Positions 33,841 through 43,332 of a stretch of 64,000 nucleotides of DNA are shown one piece after another. Position 1 is the first letter of the stretch; every line of letters starts with the position of its first letter. The position numbers and the translations under genes are program-made. The stretch comes from Enterocloster lavalensis (GTDB taxonomy: Bacteria > Bacillota > Clostridia > Lachnospirales > Lachnospiraceae), in assembly GCF_902364025.1 (NCBI RefSeq), contig NZ_CABJCG010000001.1, forward strand, positions 434,001 to 498,000. Reading direction: 5' to 3'. The notes beneath the pieces were generated by a model. The model was not told where the DNA came from. It saw only the letters and a list, made by a program, of their open reading frames with translations, and made no database searches.

Positions 33841-35448
33841 TCAGGGGGTTGGGGTGGTGAGGTATTGGGCGGCCGCCCGCTGGAGAGGGAGGCAGTTTTT
33901 GAAACGTTCGATGTAGGTTTCAAAGCCTTCCATGTCGGTTTCCAGGGGGGACACGGTTACGCTGCGGCTGTTTTTGAAGATGCGGGAGGCCAGGTAGTCC
34001 TGAAGGCTCTGGCTTTCCTCCCTGCCGTTCATGTAGGCGGCTAAGAGGGCCATTCCCCAGGGGCCGCCTTCGCCGGCGGTTTCCAGGACGGAGATTTTGG
34101 CGCCCATGGCGGCGGCCATGATGCGCTGGCCTGCGAGGGGCGTTTTGAAGAAGCCGCCGTGGCCGTAGATCTGATCCACCTGCACCTGCTCTTCCTTGAC
34201 TAAGATGTCCATTCCGATTTTCAGCGCTGCCACGGCTCCGTAGAGGTGGGCGCGCATGAAGTTGGCCAGGGTGAAACGGCTCTCCGGCGTGCGAAGAACC
34301 ATGGGGCGGCCCTCGGACACGTCCACGAGGTTTTCACCGGACAGATAGCCGTAGGACAGCAGGCCTCCGCAGTCGTCCTCTCCCTCCAGGGCCTTGGTGT
34401 AGAGGGTGGAATAGAGCTGGTCCGGGTCCACCTGCACGCCCAGCCCGGCGGCGAACTCCCGGAATAAACCGGCCCAGCCGTTGATGTCCGAGGTGCAGTT
34501 GTTGGCGTGCACCATTCCCACCAGGCTGCCGTCCGGCGTGGTCACCAGGTCGATCTCCGGGTGGATTTTTTTCAGTTCCTGCTCCAGAACCACCATGACG
34601 AAGGCGGAGGTTCCGGCGGACACGTTGCCCGTGCATTTGGCCACGCTGTTGGTGGCCGTCATACCGGTTCCCGCGTCGCCCTCGGGGGGACACAGGGGGA
34701 TTCCGGCTTCCAGCTGTCCGCTGGTATCCAGGAGCCGGGCGCCCTCCCCGGTGAGGCAGCCGGCCGGAGCTCCGGCCGGAAGGACTTGCGGGAGAATCTC
34801 CGGCAGCTTCCAGGGGTAGTTTTTGGGCGCGGTCAGGGCGTTAAATTTCTCCAGCATGACAGCGTCGTAGTTTTGGGTGCGGGTGTCGATGGGGAACATG
34901 CCGGAGGCGTCGCCCACGCCCAGCACCTTGCGGCCGGTCAAGCGCCAGTGGACGTAACCGGCCAGGGTCGTCATGTAACGGATCCCGGGCACGTGTTCCT
35001 CCCGGTTTAAGATGGCCTGGTACAGGTGGGCGATGCTCCATCTCTGGGGGATGTTGTAGTGAAACAGCTCCGTCAGCGCAGAGGCGGCAGGTCCGGTGGT
35101 GCCGTTGCGCCAGGTGCGGAAGGGCGTCAGCAGCTCTCCCTCCCCGTCAAAGGCCAGGTAGCCGTGCATCATGGCGGAGAATCCGATGGCGGCCAGCCGC
35201 TTGATTCCCACGCCGTATTTGGAGCGGACGTCCCGGATTAAGCCGGCGTAACAGTCCTGAAGCCCCGCCCAGACCGCATCCAGCGGGTAGGTCCAGAAGC
35301 CGTTTTCCAGCCGGTTCTCCCACTCGTGGCTGCCGGAGGCGAGGGGCGCGCCGTCCGTTCCGATCAGAACCGCCTTGATTCTGGTGGAACCGAATTCGAT
35401 GCCGAGGACCGCGTTTCCGCTTTCAATGATTTCTCTCTGCGTTTTCAT
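33841..35448 (-). CDS. FGGY-family carbohydrate kinase (probable L-ribulokinase)
   Basis: 535 residues. Two actin-like ATPase domains: [15 protein letters not shown] near the N-terminus and [25 protein letters not shown] in the middle, with a [22 protein letters not shown]-terminal phosphate-binding segment. It lies between araA and araD, so L-ribulose is the expected substrate, giving L-ribulose 5-phosphate for AraD. By sequence alone a xylulokinase-like or other pentulose substrate cannot be excluded. ATG at 35448 with AAGGAG 6-7 bases upstream. Confidence 0.85.
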   Translation of the reverse strand: MKTQREIIESGNAVLGIEFGSTRIKAVLIGTDGAPLASGSHEWENRLENGFWTYPLDAVWAGLQDCYAGLIRDVRSKYGVGIKRLAAIGFSAMMHGYLAFDGEGELLTPFRTWRNGTTGPAASALTELFHYNIPQRWSIAHLYQAILNREEHVPGIRYMTTLAGYVHWRLTGRKVLGVGDASGMFPIDTRTQNYDAVMLEKFNALTAPKNYPWKLPEILPQVLPAGAPAGCLTGEGARLLDTSGQLEAGIPLCPPEGDAGTGMTATNSVAKCTGNVSAGTSAFVMVVLEQELKKIHPEIDLVTTPDGSLVGMVHANNCTSDINGWAGLFREFAAGLGVQVDPDQLYSTLYTKALEGEDDCGGLLSYGYLSGENLVDVSEGRPMVLRTPESRFTLANFMRAHLYGAVAALKIGMDILVKEEQVQVDQIYGHGGFFKTPLAGQRIMAAAMGAKISVLETAGEGGPWGMALLAAYMNGREESQSLQDYLASRIFKNSRSVTVSPLETDMEGFETYIERFKNCLPLQRAAAQYLTTPTP

Positions 35449-35463
35449 GTCTCTCTCCTTCAA

Positions 35464-36963
35464 CTATTTTCTGTAGGCCACGCTGTTCCACCGCAGCTCG
35501 TTCTTCAGCTGGCGGATGGTGGTCGTTTCGTCGATGTAAACCGCCTCGATGCCCATGGCCCCGGCCCAGTCGCCCATCTGCTCCGCCGTGAGATCGTAGG
35601 TGAAGGCCGTGTGGTGGGCGCCTCCGGCGATAATCCAGGCCTCGGCTCCGGTGCGAAGATCCGGCTGCGGAGTCCAGAAGGCGGTGGCCACCGGCAGCTT
35701 GGGCATGGGTTTTTCCGTTTTTTTACAGTCCACATTGTTGATGATCAGGCGGAACCGGTCTCCCAGGTCGATCAGGGAGGTGGCGATGGCCGGACCTTCC
35801 TTGGCGGTGAACACCAGGCGGGCCGGGTCCTCGCGGTCGCCCATGGACAGGGGCTGCACCTTGATGCCCACCGCCCCGTCGGCGATGGTGGGACACACCT
35901 CCAGCATGTGGGCCTGCAAAATGCCTTCCCTGCCGGGCACCAGGTTATAGGTGTAATCCTCCATAAAGGAGGTGCCCTTGGTCTCCTTCATTCCGCCGGT
36001 CATGATCTTCATGATGCGCACCATGGCGGCCGTTTTCCAGTCGCCCTCAGCGCCGAAGCCGTAGCCCTTTTCCATCAGGCGCTGGATCGCCAGCCCCGGA
36101 AGCTGTTTTAAACTGCCCAGGTCGCCGAAATGGGTCACAATAGCCTGGTAGTTCTTCTCCTCCAGGAAACGCTCAAAACCCAGCTCGATGCCCGCCTGAA
36201 CCGCCACGTGCCGCCTGAATTCCCCGGCGTCCCGCCCCTCGGTGAGAATCTGGTACTTTCCGTAATATTCATCCACCAGGGCGTTGATGTCGCTCTGGGA
36301 CACCGCTGCGACCGCCTCCGCGATCTCCGTCACCGGGTAGGCGTCCACCTCCCAGCCGAATTTGATCTGGGCCTCCACCTTGTCACCCTCGGTGACGGCT
36401 ACGTTGCGCATATTGTCCGCGATGCGCATCACCCGGACGTGGCTGCTCTCGATCACGCCCACTGCGGTGCGCATCCAGGCCGCGATCCTGCCCTGAACGT
36501 CCGCGTCCGCCCAGTAGCCCATCACCACCTTGCGCTCCATACCCAGCCGGGTGAAAATATGGCCGTACTCCCGGTCCCCGTGGGCCGCCTGGTTTTCGTT
36601 CATGAAGTCCATGTCAATGGTGTCGTAGGGGATCTCGCGGTTGAACTGGGTGTGCAGGTGCAGCAGGGGCTTGCGGTACTCCTGAAGTCCCAAAATCCAG
36701 GATTTGGCCGGGGAAAAGGTGTGCATCCAGGTGATCACACCCGCGCAGTTTTCGTCGTTGTTGGCCTCGTTTAAGGTCTTGCGGATCAGCTCGTTGGTGA
36801 TGAGCGTGGGCTTTAAGACCACCTCAAAGGGAAGATTGCCGGAACGGTTGAGCTCATCCACGATGATCCAGGAGTGCTCCGCCACATGGGCCAGGCACTC
36901 GTCCCCGTACAGGTCCTGGGACCCGGTGCAAAACCAAAATTCATATTTTTTCGCATTCAGCAT
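35464..36963 (-). CDS. araA: L-arabinose isomerase
   Basis: 499 residues, normal length. Converts L-arabinose to L-ribulose with Mn2+. Conserved LHTQFNREIPYDTIDMDFMN, the metal-binding Glu in YGFGAEGDWKTAAM and FMEDYTYNL, and the closing His of GGAHHTAFTYDL are all visible. AAGGAG lies 8 bases before the ATG. It is transcribed after the sugar ABC permeases and before the FGGY kinase, showing that the imported sugar is arabinose or an arabinose-containing compound. Confidence 0.97.
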   Translation of the reverse strand: MLNAKKYEFWFCTGSQDLYGDECLAHVAEHSWIIVDELNRSGNLPFEVVLKPTLITNELIRKTLNEANNDENCAGVITWMHTFSPAKSWILGLQEYRKPLLHLHTQFNREIPYDTIDMDFMNENQAAHGDREYGHIFTRLGMERKVVMGYWADADVQGRIAAWMRTAVGVIESSHVRVMRIADNMRNVAVTEGDKVEAQIKFGWEVDAYPVTEIAEAVAAVSQSDINALVDEYYGKYQILTEGRDAGEFRRHVAVQAGIELGFERFLEEKNYQAIVTHFGDLGSLKQLPGLAIQRLMEKGYGFGAEGDWKTAAMVRIMKIMTGGMKETKGTSFMEDYTYNLVPGREGILQAHMLEVCPTIADGAVGIKVQPLSMGDREDPARLVFTAKEGPAIATSLIDLGDRFRLIINNVDCKKTEKPMPKLPVATAFWTPQPDLRTGAEAWIIAGGAHHTAFTYDLTAEQMGDWAGAMGIEAVYIDETTTIRQLKNELRWNSVAYRK

Positions 36964-36989
36964 GATAGATTCTCCTTTTCGATCTCATT

Positions 36990-38030
36990 TCAGCGCTTGC
37001 GGGCCAGAATGACGCTCTGGATCACAAGGAACAGGCAAAGCATGGCCGCCACGGTGATTCCCGTCCACCAGGCCTGGTCAAGGCCGATGGAGGATACGAT
37101 GTTCTGAATCGTACTCAGCGACAGCACGCCCACAAAGGTTCCGAAAATATTGCCAACGCCGCCGGTCAGCAGGGTCCCGCCGATGATGGAGGACGCGATG
37201 GCGTTCATCTCCATGCCCATGGCGTGGGAGGCGGAGCCGGACCCCACGTGGAGGAAATAGACGTATCCGCCGATTCCTGCCAGAAGTCCGCAGAAAAGAT
37301 GGGATAAAAACCGGGTTCTCTTCACGTCCACGCCCAGCATCAGGGCGCTCTGCCGGTTGCCGCCCACCGCGTAGAAATTGCGGCCCAGTTTCGTCCATTT
37401 TAACACACAGAACAGGATCACCACAATCAAAAGCGCCACGATCACGCCGATTTCCACATAGGCATTTACATATTTTCCCAGTTTGTTGACCGTACCCAGA
37501 CCCGGCACATTGATCCGGGTGTCCTTTAACCCCACGAAGGCCTCATTTGCCACGTTGAAGGGGGCCGTGTGGACGATGGTCGTCATGCCCCGGGCAAAGA
37601 ACATGCCTGCCAGGGAAACAATAAAGGGCTGAATATCCAGGTACGCCACCAGAAAGCCCTGCACCGCGCCAAAGGCCAGGCCGATTCCCAGGGCGATGAG
37701 CAGCGATGTGATCAGGCTGCCCCCGTGATAGTCCAGGTACACGGCGCAGCTCATGCTGACCAGGGCCACCACGCCGCCCACGGAGATATCGATCCCGCCG
37801 GTGATCATCACCAGGCTCATGCCGCAGGAGGTGATGATCAGGGCCGCGTTGGCGTTGAGAATGTTAAAGAACGTCTGGGGCTTCAAAAAGCCCTTCTTCA
37901 GAAACAGCATCGCTCCGATGTACATGACCAGGAATACCACAACCGTGATGGCCAGAAGCAAATTCGTGTCCGTCAGCCGGTTGGTCCGGCCGGGCTGCGC
38001 CCCGCCGCCCGCATTTTTTATTTTTACCAT
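36990..38030 (-). CDS. yjfF: sugar ABC transporter permease, YjfF type
   Basis: 346 residues from the ATG at 38030 with GGAGG 9 bases upstream. About nine hydrophobic segments and the RbsC-family hallmark GGIDISVGGVVALVSM near residue 75 and GNRQSALMLGV near 235. It is most similar in layout to YjfF of the E. coli YtfQRT-YjfF furanose importer; the gene order here (SBP, ATPase, permease, permease) is the same. It starts one base after the preceding permease stop codon. Confidence 0.88.
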   Translation of the reverse strand: MVKIKNAGGGAQPGRTNRLTDTNLLLAITVVVFLVMYIGAMLFLKKGFLKPQTFFNILNANAALIITSCGMSLVMITGGIDISVGGVVALVSMSCAVYLDYHGGSLITSLLIALGIGLAFGAVQGFLVAYLDIQPFIVSLAGMFFARGMTTIVHTAPFNVANEAFVGLKDTRINVPGLGTVNKLGKYVNAYVEIGVIVALLIVVILFCVLKWTKLGRNFYAVGGNRQSALMLGVDVKRTRFLSHLFCGLLAGIGGYVYFLHVGSGSASHAMGMEMNAIASSIIGGTLLTGGVGNIFGTFVGVLSLSTIQNIVSSIGLDQAWWTGITVAAMLCLFLVIQSVILARKR

Positions 38031-38031
38031 A

Positions 38032-39114
38032 TCAAGCGACCTCCCTCTGCTTTGTAAGTCTCTTCCCAAGGCCCGAAAGTTTCTCTTTTACCGCCGGCGC
38101 GCTGATCACCACCAGCACGATCACCACCACGGCCTTATAGGCCGGAAGCGCGTCCGAGGACACGTTGAACTTGTAAAGGGTCGTGGTCAAAAACTGGATC
38201 ACGTAGGCGCCCAGAATGGAGGCCATAATGTTGAACCGGCCGCCGCTGAGCACATTTCCGCCCAGGGCCACCGCCAGGATGGCGTCCATCTCGATGTCCT
38301 TTGCGATCACCGAGTAGTTGATGGTGGAGAGGCGGCTCGTCTTGATCAGGGCCACCACCGCCACGCACAGGCCCAGGATCACAAAGCTCAGCCACTTGAT
38401 AAAGGTGGGATTCAGCCCGTTGAGCCGTGAGGAGCTGGCGTTGATTCCCACGGCCTGGGTGTACAGGCCCAGGTTGGTGAATTTTAGCACCAGCATCGTG
38501 ATGATCACGCACACCACCGCCAGGAAAAAGGGCGTGGGCACCGGAATCCCGGGGATGAAGCCGCCGAAATAGGTAAAGGTTTTGTCCGTCACGATGGGCA
38601 GCTCGTTGTTGTTGATCCAGGCCGCGATGGAGCGCCCGGCCGTGTAAAGGATCAGGGTCGCCACCATGGGCTGTATTTTAAAGATCGCCACCAGCACGCC
38701 GTTGAACGCGCCGAAGAACATCGCCACCAGACAGGCGGCCAGGAATCCCACGATAATCGGGGCCTTAAGCGCGCCGTCCCCGCCCAGGCCCACCAGGACC
38801 CGCAGGATCACGGAACCTGCGATGGCCACCGCGGCGCCCACACTGATGTCCTGCCCCCCGGAAGCGGCTGTGACTAAGGTCATGCCGATGGCCAGGATGG
38901 CGACCTCGGAGCCGTAGTCCAGAATGGTCATCAGATAGCCGGTCAAAACCGGATTTCCGGCGTTGTTGGTCCCCAGCGTCACCTTGAAAAAGGACGGGTC
39001 CACCGCCAGATTAAACACGGTCAAGAGCAGCAGCGCGGCGATGGGAATAAAAATCTGTTTTCTGAATAAATCTGCAAATGCACCGGATGCATCCGCTTTT
39101 CTCCTGTCTGTCAT
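38032..39114 (-). CDS. sugar ABC transporter permease, YtfT type
   Basis: 360 residues, about nine membrane segments, with ASGGQDISVGAAVAIAGSV near residue 85. Pairs with the YjfF-type permease as a heterodimeric channel. Its ATG overlaps the ATPase stop codon (ATGA), and GGAGG lies 9 bases upstream. Probably carries L-arabinose, perhaps in furanose form. Confidence 0.88.
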   Translation of the reverse strand: MTDRRKADASGAFADLFRKQIFIPIAALLLLTVFNLAVDPSFFKVTLGTNNAGNPVLTGYLMTILDYGSEVAILAIGMTLVTAASGGQDISVGAAVAIAGSVILRVLVGLGGDGALKAPIIVGFLAACLVAMFFGAFNGVLVAIFKIQPMVATLILYTAGRSIAAWINNNELPIVTDKTFTYFGGFIPGIPVPTPFFLAVVCVIITMLVLKFTNLGLYTQAVGINASSSRLNGLNPTFIKWLSFVILGLCVAVVALIKTSRLSTINYSVIAKDIEMDAILAVALGGNVLSGGRFNIMASILGAYVIQFLTTTLYKFNVSSDALPAYKAVVVIVLVVISAPAVKEKLSGLGKRLTKQREVA

Positions 39115-40622
39115 CCCATCTCACCTCCTGCGATTGTCTCCATGATTTTCACCTGATTGAGGTCATCCCCCGAGAGCTCTCCCACCATCTTCCGGTCCCG
39201 CATGACGATCAGCCGGGAACAGGTGTGGAGCATCTCATCCGTCTCCGAGGAGATAAAGGTCACGCTCATCCCCTCCGCGGCCAGCTTGAGCACCAGCTTT
39301 TGAATTTCGATCTTGGTGCCGATATCGATGCCGCGGGTGGGCTCATCCAGAATCAGGTATTCCGGGTGGGTCAGAAGCCAGCGCGCCAGGATAACCTTCT
39401 GCTGGTTTCCGCCGGAAAGGGATTTGATGGGCGTATCCGCGGAAGCGGTCTTGATCTCCAGCAGCTTGATGTATTCCTCCGCCAGCCGGTTGGCCTCCGC
39501 CCTGGAGAAGGGCTTGAAAAATCCCTTCAGGACCTGGGCCGCCAGGATAATGTTCTCGCGCACCGAGAGATCTCCCACAATGCCGTCGTTTTTGCGGTCC
39601 TCCGGCAGATAGGCGATTCCGTTTTTCATGGCGTCCAGAGGTTTTGTGATTTTCACCGTCTTCCCGTTCTTCTTAACCGTTCCGCCCGTCACCTTGTCTG
39701 CGCTGAAAATGGCGCGGACACATTCGCTGCGCCCGGACCCCAAAAGCCCGGTAAAACCGTTGACCTCGCCCTTGTTGATGTAGAAGTCGAAAGGTTTGAT
39801 CCCGGCGTCGCTCTGCAGGCCTGAAACCTCCAGCACGCGCTCCTTTGCTCCGGAATACCCCTCTGCCTTCTCCTTGATATTTTCCAGGTCGTTCAGCTCT
39901 TTGCCCAGCATCTTCGCCACCAGCTTCACCCGCGGAAGCTCCTCGATGACGTACTCTCCCACCAGCTGGCCATCCCGCAGGACCGTGATCTTGTCGCAGA
40001 CCTCGTAGACCTGGTCCAGGAAATGGGTGACAAAGATAATGCCCACGCCTCTGGCCCGCAGGTCCCGCATGAGCCCGAAGAGTTTTTCCACCTCCGACTC
40101 GTCTAAGGAGGAGGTGGGTTCATCCAGAATCAGCACCTTGCAATCCATGTCGACCGCCCGGGCAATGGCTACCATCTGCTGGATCGCGATGGAGCAGTCG
40201 GACAGCTGCTGCTGCGCCCGCGCCGGTATTCCCAGATTCTGGAGAATCCGGTCCGCATCCTCGTTGACCTTCTTCCAGTCCATAATCCGGTTTTTTCCGC
40301 GGCCGATGTACATGTTCTCCGCCACCGTGAGGTTGGGACACAGGGTAATTTCCTGGTACACCGTGCTGATCCCTAAGTTCTGGGCATCCTTGGGGGACTT
40401 GATCGCCGCCGCTTTGTCCAGACCCTTCAGATAAATCTCGCCCTCGTCCTTCTCATAGACGCCGGTGAGCACCTTGATCAGCGTGGACTTGCCCGCGCCG
40501 TTTTCGCCCATCAGCGCGTGGATTTCCCCCTCGCACAGTGTAAAATCCACCGCCTGCAGGGCGCGCACCCCCGGAAAGCTCTTGTGTATATTTCTCATTT
40601 CCAGTACAGAATTCTCTTTCAC
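39111..40622 (-). CDS. sugar ABC transporter ATP-binding protein (two NBDs)
   Basis: 503 residues. Two fused nucleotide-binding domains of the RbsA/MglA/YtfR type. The first has Walker A GENGAGKST and Walker B LILDEPTSSLD. Its signature is IAIQQMVAIARAVD. The second has the degenerate Walker A GLLGSGRSE, signature LSGGNQQKVILARWL and Walker B LILDEPTRGID. The start is a GTG at 40622 with AAGGAG 12 bases upstream; an ATG at 40598 is possible but lacks a site. It is preceded by a stable stem-loop after the binding-protein gene. Confidence 0.9.
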   Translation of the reverse strand: MKENSVLEMRNIHKSFPGVRALQAVDFTLCEGEIHALMGENGAGKSTLIKVLTGVYEKDEGEIYLKGLDKAAAIKSPKDAQNLGISTVYQEITLCPNLTVAENMYIGRGKNRIMDWKKVNEDADRILQNLGIPARAQQQLSDCSIAIQQMVAIARAVDMDCKVLILDEPTSSLDESEVEKLFGLMRDLRARGVGIIFVTHFLDQVYEVCDKITVLRDGQLVGEYVIEELPRVKLVAKMLGKELNDLENIKEKAEGYSGAKERVLEVSGLQSDAGIKPFDFYINKGEVNGFTGLLGSGRSECVRAIFSADKVTGGTVKKNGKTVKITKPLDAMKNGIAYLPEDRKNDGIVGDLSVRENIILAAQVLKGFFKPFSRAEANRLAEEYIKLLEIKTASADTPIKSLSGGNQQKVILARWLLTHPEYLILDEPTRGIDIGTKIEIQKLVLKLAAEGMSVTFISSETDEMLHTCSRLIVMRDRKMVGELSGDDLNQVKIMETIAGGEMG

Positions 40623-40648
40623 CAGCGATATTCACTCCTTTTTATGGG

Positions 40649-40674
40649 GAAAGAGCGCGTAAGCGCGCTCTTTC
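40649..40674 (-). terminator. intercistronic stem-loop after the sugar-binding protein gene
   Basis: A perfect 11-bp stem GAAAGAGCGCG/CGCGCTCTTTC with a 4-base loop. No T run follows on the minus strand, so it probably protects the SBP mRNA end or terminates only partly, keeping the binding protein in excess. Confidence 0.6.
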
Positions 40675-40710
40675 AGTTTTCGATCACAGAAACTCCCGGA
40701 TAACTGGTTC

Positions 40711-41796
40711 CTAGATCCCGTATTTTTCCACGTCGTCCGCCGTGATGGTGGTGGCGTCGAAGCCCTTCTCATCCATGATGATGGTCTTTTCGGTCAGTTC
40801 CTCGCCGTTCTGCACCTTCTTGATGATCTCATCGATATAGGAGGCCTGGAAGGGGTTGCACTGTCCATCGTAGTTCCAGTTCTGGTCCAGCAGCTCCTGA
40901 AGGGCCCACTTGTTGCAGTCAAATCCCATCACGATCACGTCCTTGCCCACGCCGTGGGAGATGTTGGCTTTGTCCAGAGCCGCCACAGCGCCCTTGGCCA
41001 TGTCGTCGTTCTCAGCGTAGATCACGTTGAAGCTGGTGCCGGAATCGATGACGGACTGCACGATCTGCTGCGCCTTCTCGGAGTTCCACTCAGCGGTCTG
41101 CTGGGTTACCAGATTCCAGGAAGCCTCGGCAGCCACCTTGGCGTCCAGCGCGCCGGTTCTTCCCTGCTGCGCGGCGGAGCCCATCACGCCCTGGATGTGG
41201 ATGATGTTGTACTCGTCCAGGCCCTGTCCGGCCAGCCAGTTCACAGCGGTCTCGCCCTCTTTGTTCATGTCGGACACGATGGAGGCCAGGTAGAGGTCGT
41301 CGCTGGCGTCGATGGTGCGGTCAAAAAGGATCACGCCGATGCCTGCGTCCTGGGCATCCTTGAGCACGCTGTCCCAGCCGGAGGTATCCGCCGCAGACAG
41401 AAGCAGGTAATCCACCTCGTCCTGGATGAATTTCTGAGCCGCCGTAATCTGCTCGTCGTTTTTCAGGCTGTAGGCAAAGGAGGCGTCATAGCCGTTTTCC
41501 TTGGTAAACATCGCCTTCATGTCCGCGTCGTTGGCGGTCCGGTATCCGGACTCGTTGGGGTCGTTGTTGATGATTCCCACCCGGATCAACTCTCCGTCGG
41601 CCGCCGCGGGAGCCTTCTCGGCCTCGGTGGCCGCCTCGGATTTGGCTTCAGTGGCCTCGGTGGCCGCAGCCTCCGCAGCTGCTGCCGTGGTGGTGGCCGC
41701 AGCCTGTGTAGCTGCCGTGGTGGAGCCGCCGCAGCCCGCCAGCCCTGCCGCCATCATGGATACTGCCAACATTGTAACAAGAGCTTTCTTTTTCAT
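40711..41796 (-). CDS. sugar ABC transporter substrate-binding lipoprotein, YtfQ type
   Basis: 361 residues. Lipoprotein signal with LAGC-GGS at about residues 19-25, an Ala/Thr/Glu-rich linker to about 65, then a type I periplasmic-binding fold (IRVGIINNDPNESGYRTAN). Binds the sugar for the downstream ATPase and permeases. GGAGG lies 7 bases before the ATG. First gene of the arabinose operon, transcribed divergently from the AraR-type regulator. It shares RTAN, FTKENGY and GSDF/GSAAQ-like segments with the second binding lipoprotein at 44968. Confidence 0.92.
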   Translation of the reverse strand: MKKKALVTMLAVSMMAAGLAGCGGSTTAATQAAATTTAAAAEAAATEATEAKSEAATEAEKAPAAADGELIRVGIINNDPNESGYRTANDADMKAMFTKENGYDASFAYSLKNDEQITAAQKFIQDEVDYLLLSAADTSGWDSVLKDAQDAGIGVILFDRTIDASDDLYLASIVSDMNKEGETAVNWLAGQGLDEYNIIHIQGVMGSAAQQGRTGALDAKVAAEASWNLVTQQTAEWNSEKAQQIVQSVIDSGTSFNVIYAENDDMAKGAVAALDKANISHGVGKDVIVMGFDCNKWALQELLDQNWNYDGQCNPFQASYIDEIIKKVQNGEELTEKTIIMDEKGFDATTITADDVEKYGI

Positions 41797-41897
41797 TTTA
41801 CTACCTCCGCTTTTATATTTTTTTGACTTAAAACTGCTGTTTCCTTATGACTCAATCTTAGCAGGGAGGAGCGTTTGTTTCAATTCAGTTTTTCCCT

Positions 41898-41926
41898 TAT
41901 ATACGCGGTTTGTAAGTTCTTTACAA
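41898..41926 (-). promoter_or_regulatory. sigma-A promoter of the arabinose operon
   Basis: Minus strand -35 TTGTAA, a 17-base spacer and -10 TATATA, about 100 bases before the binding-protein start. The -35 overlaps the inverted half-sites at 41909-41933. Confidence 0.65.
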
Positions 41927-41965
41927 TACAAATTCAGCATGATATAATTCAATTAAAATACAAAT
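41909..41965. promoter_or_regulatory. putative AraR operator sites
   Basis: TTTGTA at 41909-41914 faces TACAAAT at 41927-41933, and a further TACAAAT is at 41959-41965, 32 bases on (about three helix turns). B. subtilis AraR recognises ATTTGTAC-type half-sites, so these fit a repressor of this family. They cover the -35 of the transporter promoter. Confidence 0.55.
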
Positions 41966-42064
41966 TTAGGTCTGGTGTGATTTTTTTACCGGAATGGTTG
42001 AAAATTTTTAGATTTCCGCCGGTTTTCCCGCGGAAACGAGGAATTTTGCCCTTGTGCATCTTGA

Positions 42065-42090
42065 CGTTTCCGTCCGGAAACGCAGTTTTT
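42065..42090 (+). other. perfect hairpin with T run in the araR leader
   Basis: CGTTTCCG-TC-CGGAAACG followed by CAGTTTTTTT, about 80 bases before the regulator start. Could be a terminator-type attenuator or an operator. Confidence 0.45.
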
Positions 42091-42168
42091 TTATGACAGG
42101 TATACAATTTTTACGTTTGAACCAGGAAGAATTTGTGCGATTTTTTAATATGAATGAGGAGGTGCCCC

Positions 42169-43251
42169 ATGGCCATCAAATACCGCTGGGTTGCGGAATG
42201 TTTGGAACTGATGATAGAACGGCAGATTCAGAAGGGAATTCACAAGCTGCCCACGGAACAGGAGCTCTGCGACCGGTACCGCGTGAGCCGGCAGACCGTG
42301 CGCACGGCACTAAAGCTGCTGGAGCAGAAGGGGGTGATTGCAGGAAAACAGGGAAGCGGCTACTACATCACGGGCCGCTCGGCCAAGCCCCAGGGAAATG
42401 TCATCGGCATCCTGATCTCAAGCGACCAGGAGTACATTTACCCGGGCGTGATCACCGATATCCGCGGCATCCTCTCCCCGGCAGGCTTTACCGACCGGAT
42501 TTTCACCACGGACAACAGCGTTTCCAGGGAACGGGAAATCCTGCTGTCCCTTCTGAAAAATCCCCCGCGCGGCCTCATCGTGGAGGGCTCCAAAAGCGCG
42601 CTGCCCAATCCGAACCTGGACCTGTACCGCAGGCTGATGAAAACCGGCTGCCGCATTGTGTTCCTGTTCAACTACTACCCAGCCCTGCCGGACTGCCTGT
42701 GCGTCAAGGACGACAATTATTACGGAAGCACCCTTTTAGTCCAGTATCTGGCCGCCCAGGGACACCGGGAAATCGGCGGCATCTTCAAGGCGGACGACAT
42801 GCAGGGCGTCGAGCGGTATCAGGGCTACATGGAGGCCATACGGGATCTGGGCCTCCCCCTCTCCGATGAGCGGGTCTTTTGGTACGGCTCCCGCGAGCTG
42901 GACCGGCTGCTCCACAGCAGGGACACGCGGTTTTTGCGGAACATGGTAGCGGACTGCTTATCCGGCTGCACCGCCGTGGTCTGCTACAACGATATCATCG
43001 CCTATTATCTGGTGGACGAGCTGCTCCTGGCAGGCTACGAGCTGCCCTCCGGCATGGCCATCACCGCCTTCGACAACACCTATTTCAGCAACTCCGACAT
43101 CTTGACGGTGACCACCCTCTCCCACCAGCCCCACGAGATGGGCACCCGGGCCGCGGAGGCGATGATCCGTCAGTTAAGCGGGCAACCCGTCTCATCACAG
43201 GAAGCCCGCTGGAAGCTGAATCTGAAGGAGAGCACGCAGACGCAGGTGTAG
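42169..43251 (+). CDS. araR: AraR-type transcriptional repressor (GntR wHTH + LacI-type sensor)
   Basis: About 360 residues. N-terminal GntR winged helix (LPTEQELCDRYRVSRQTVRTA, residues about 28-48) fused to a LacI/periplasmic-binding-like effector domain (GNVIGILISSDQEYIYPGVI to the C-terminus). This fusion is characteristic of AraR, the L-arabinose-responsive repressor of Firmicutes. Start ATG at 42169 with GAGGAGG 6 bases upstream; an ATG at 42154 would lie before that site. It is divergent from the arabinose transport operon, with candidate operators between. Confidence 0.85.
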   Translation: MAIKYRWVAECLELMIERQIQKGIHKLPTEQELCDRYRVSRQTVRTALKLLEQKGVIAGKQGSGYYITGRSAKPQGNVIGILISSDQEYIYPGVITDIRGILSPAGFTDRIFTTDNSVSREREILLSLLKNPPRGLIVEGSKSALPNPNLDLYRRLMKTGCRIVFLFNYYPALPDCLCVKDDNYYGSTLLVQYLAAQGHREIGGIFKADDMQGVERYQGYMEAIRDLGLPLSDERVFWYGSRELDRLLHSRDTRFLRNMVADCLSGCTAVVCYNDIIAYYLVDELLLAGYELPSGMAITAFDNTYFSNSDILTVTTLSHQPHEMGTRAAEAMIRQLSGQPVSSQEARWKLNLKESTQTQV

Positions 43252-43261
43252 CGCTCAGCGC

Positions 43262-43330
43262 CTCACTGTTCACAGGTAATATCCCGCGAGGTGTTGTTTG
43301 TGAGCGCAGCGCAGCAAACGTCACAGAAAA
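43262..43330. repeat. short intergenic repeat-like sequence between araR and the response regulator
   Basis: TCACTGTTCACAGGTAATA shares a TCACNGGTAATA core with the hairpin at 53169-53226. It lies in the convergent gap. Confidence 0.35.
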
Positions 43331-43332
43331 CC

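Noticed and set aside
33827..33923. N-terminal extension of AraD
   Set aside because: Pro/Ser-rich and overlapping the kinase gene; AAAGGAGG marks the start at 33827.
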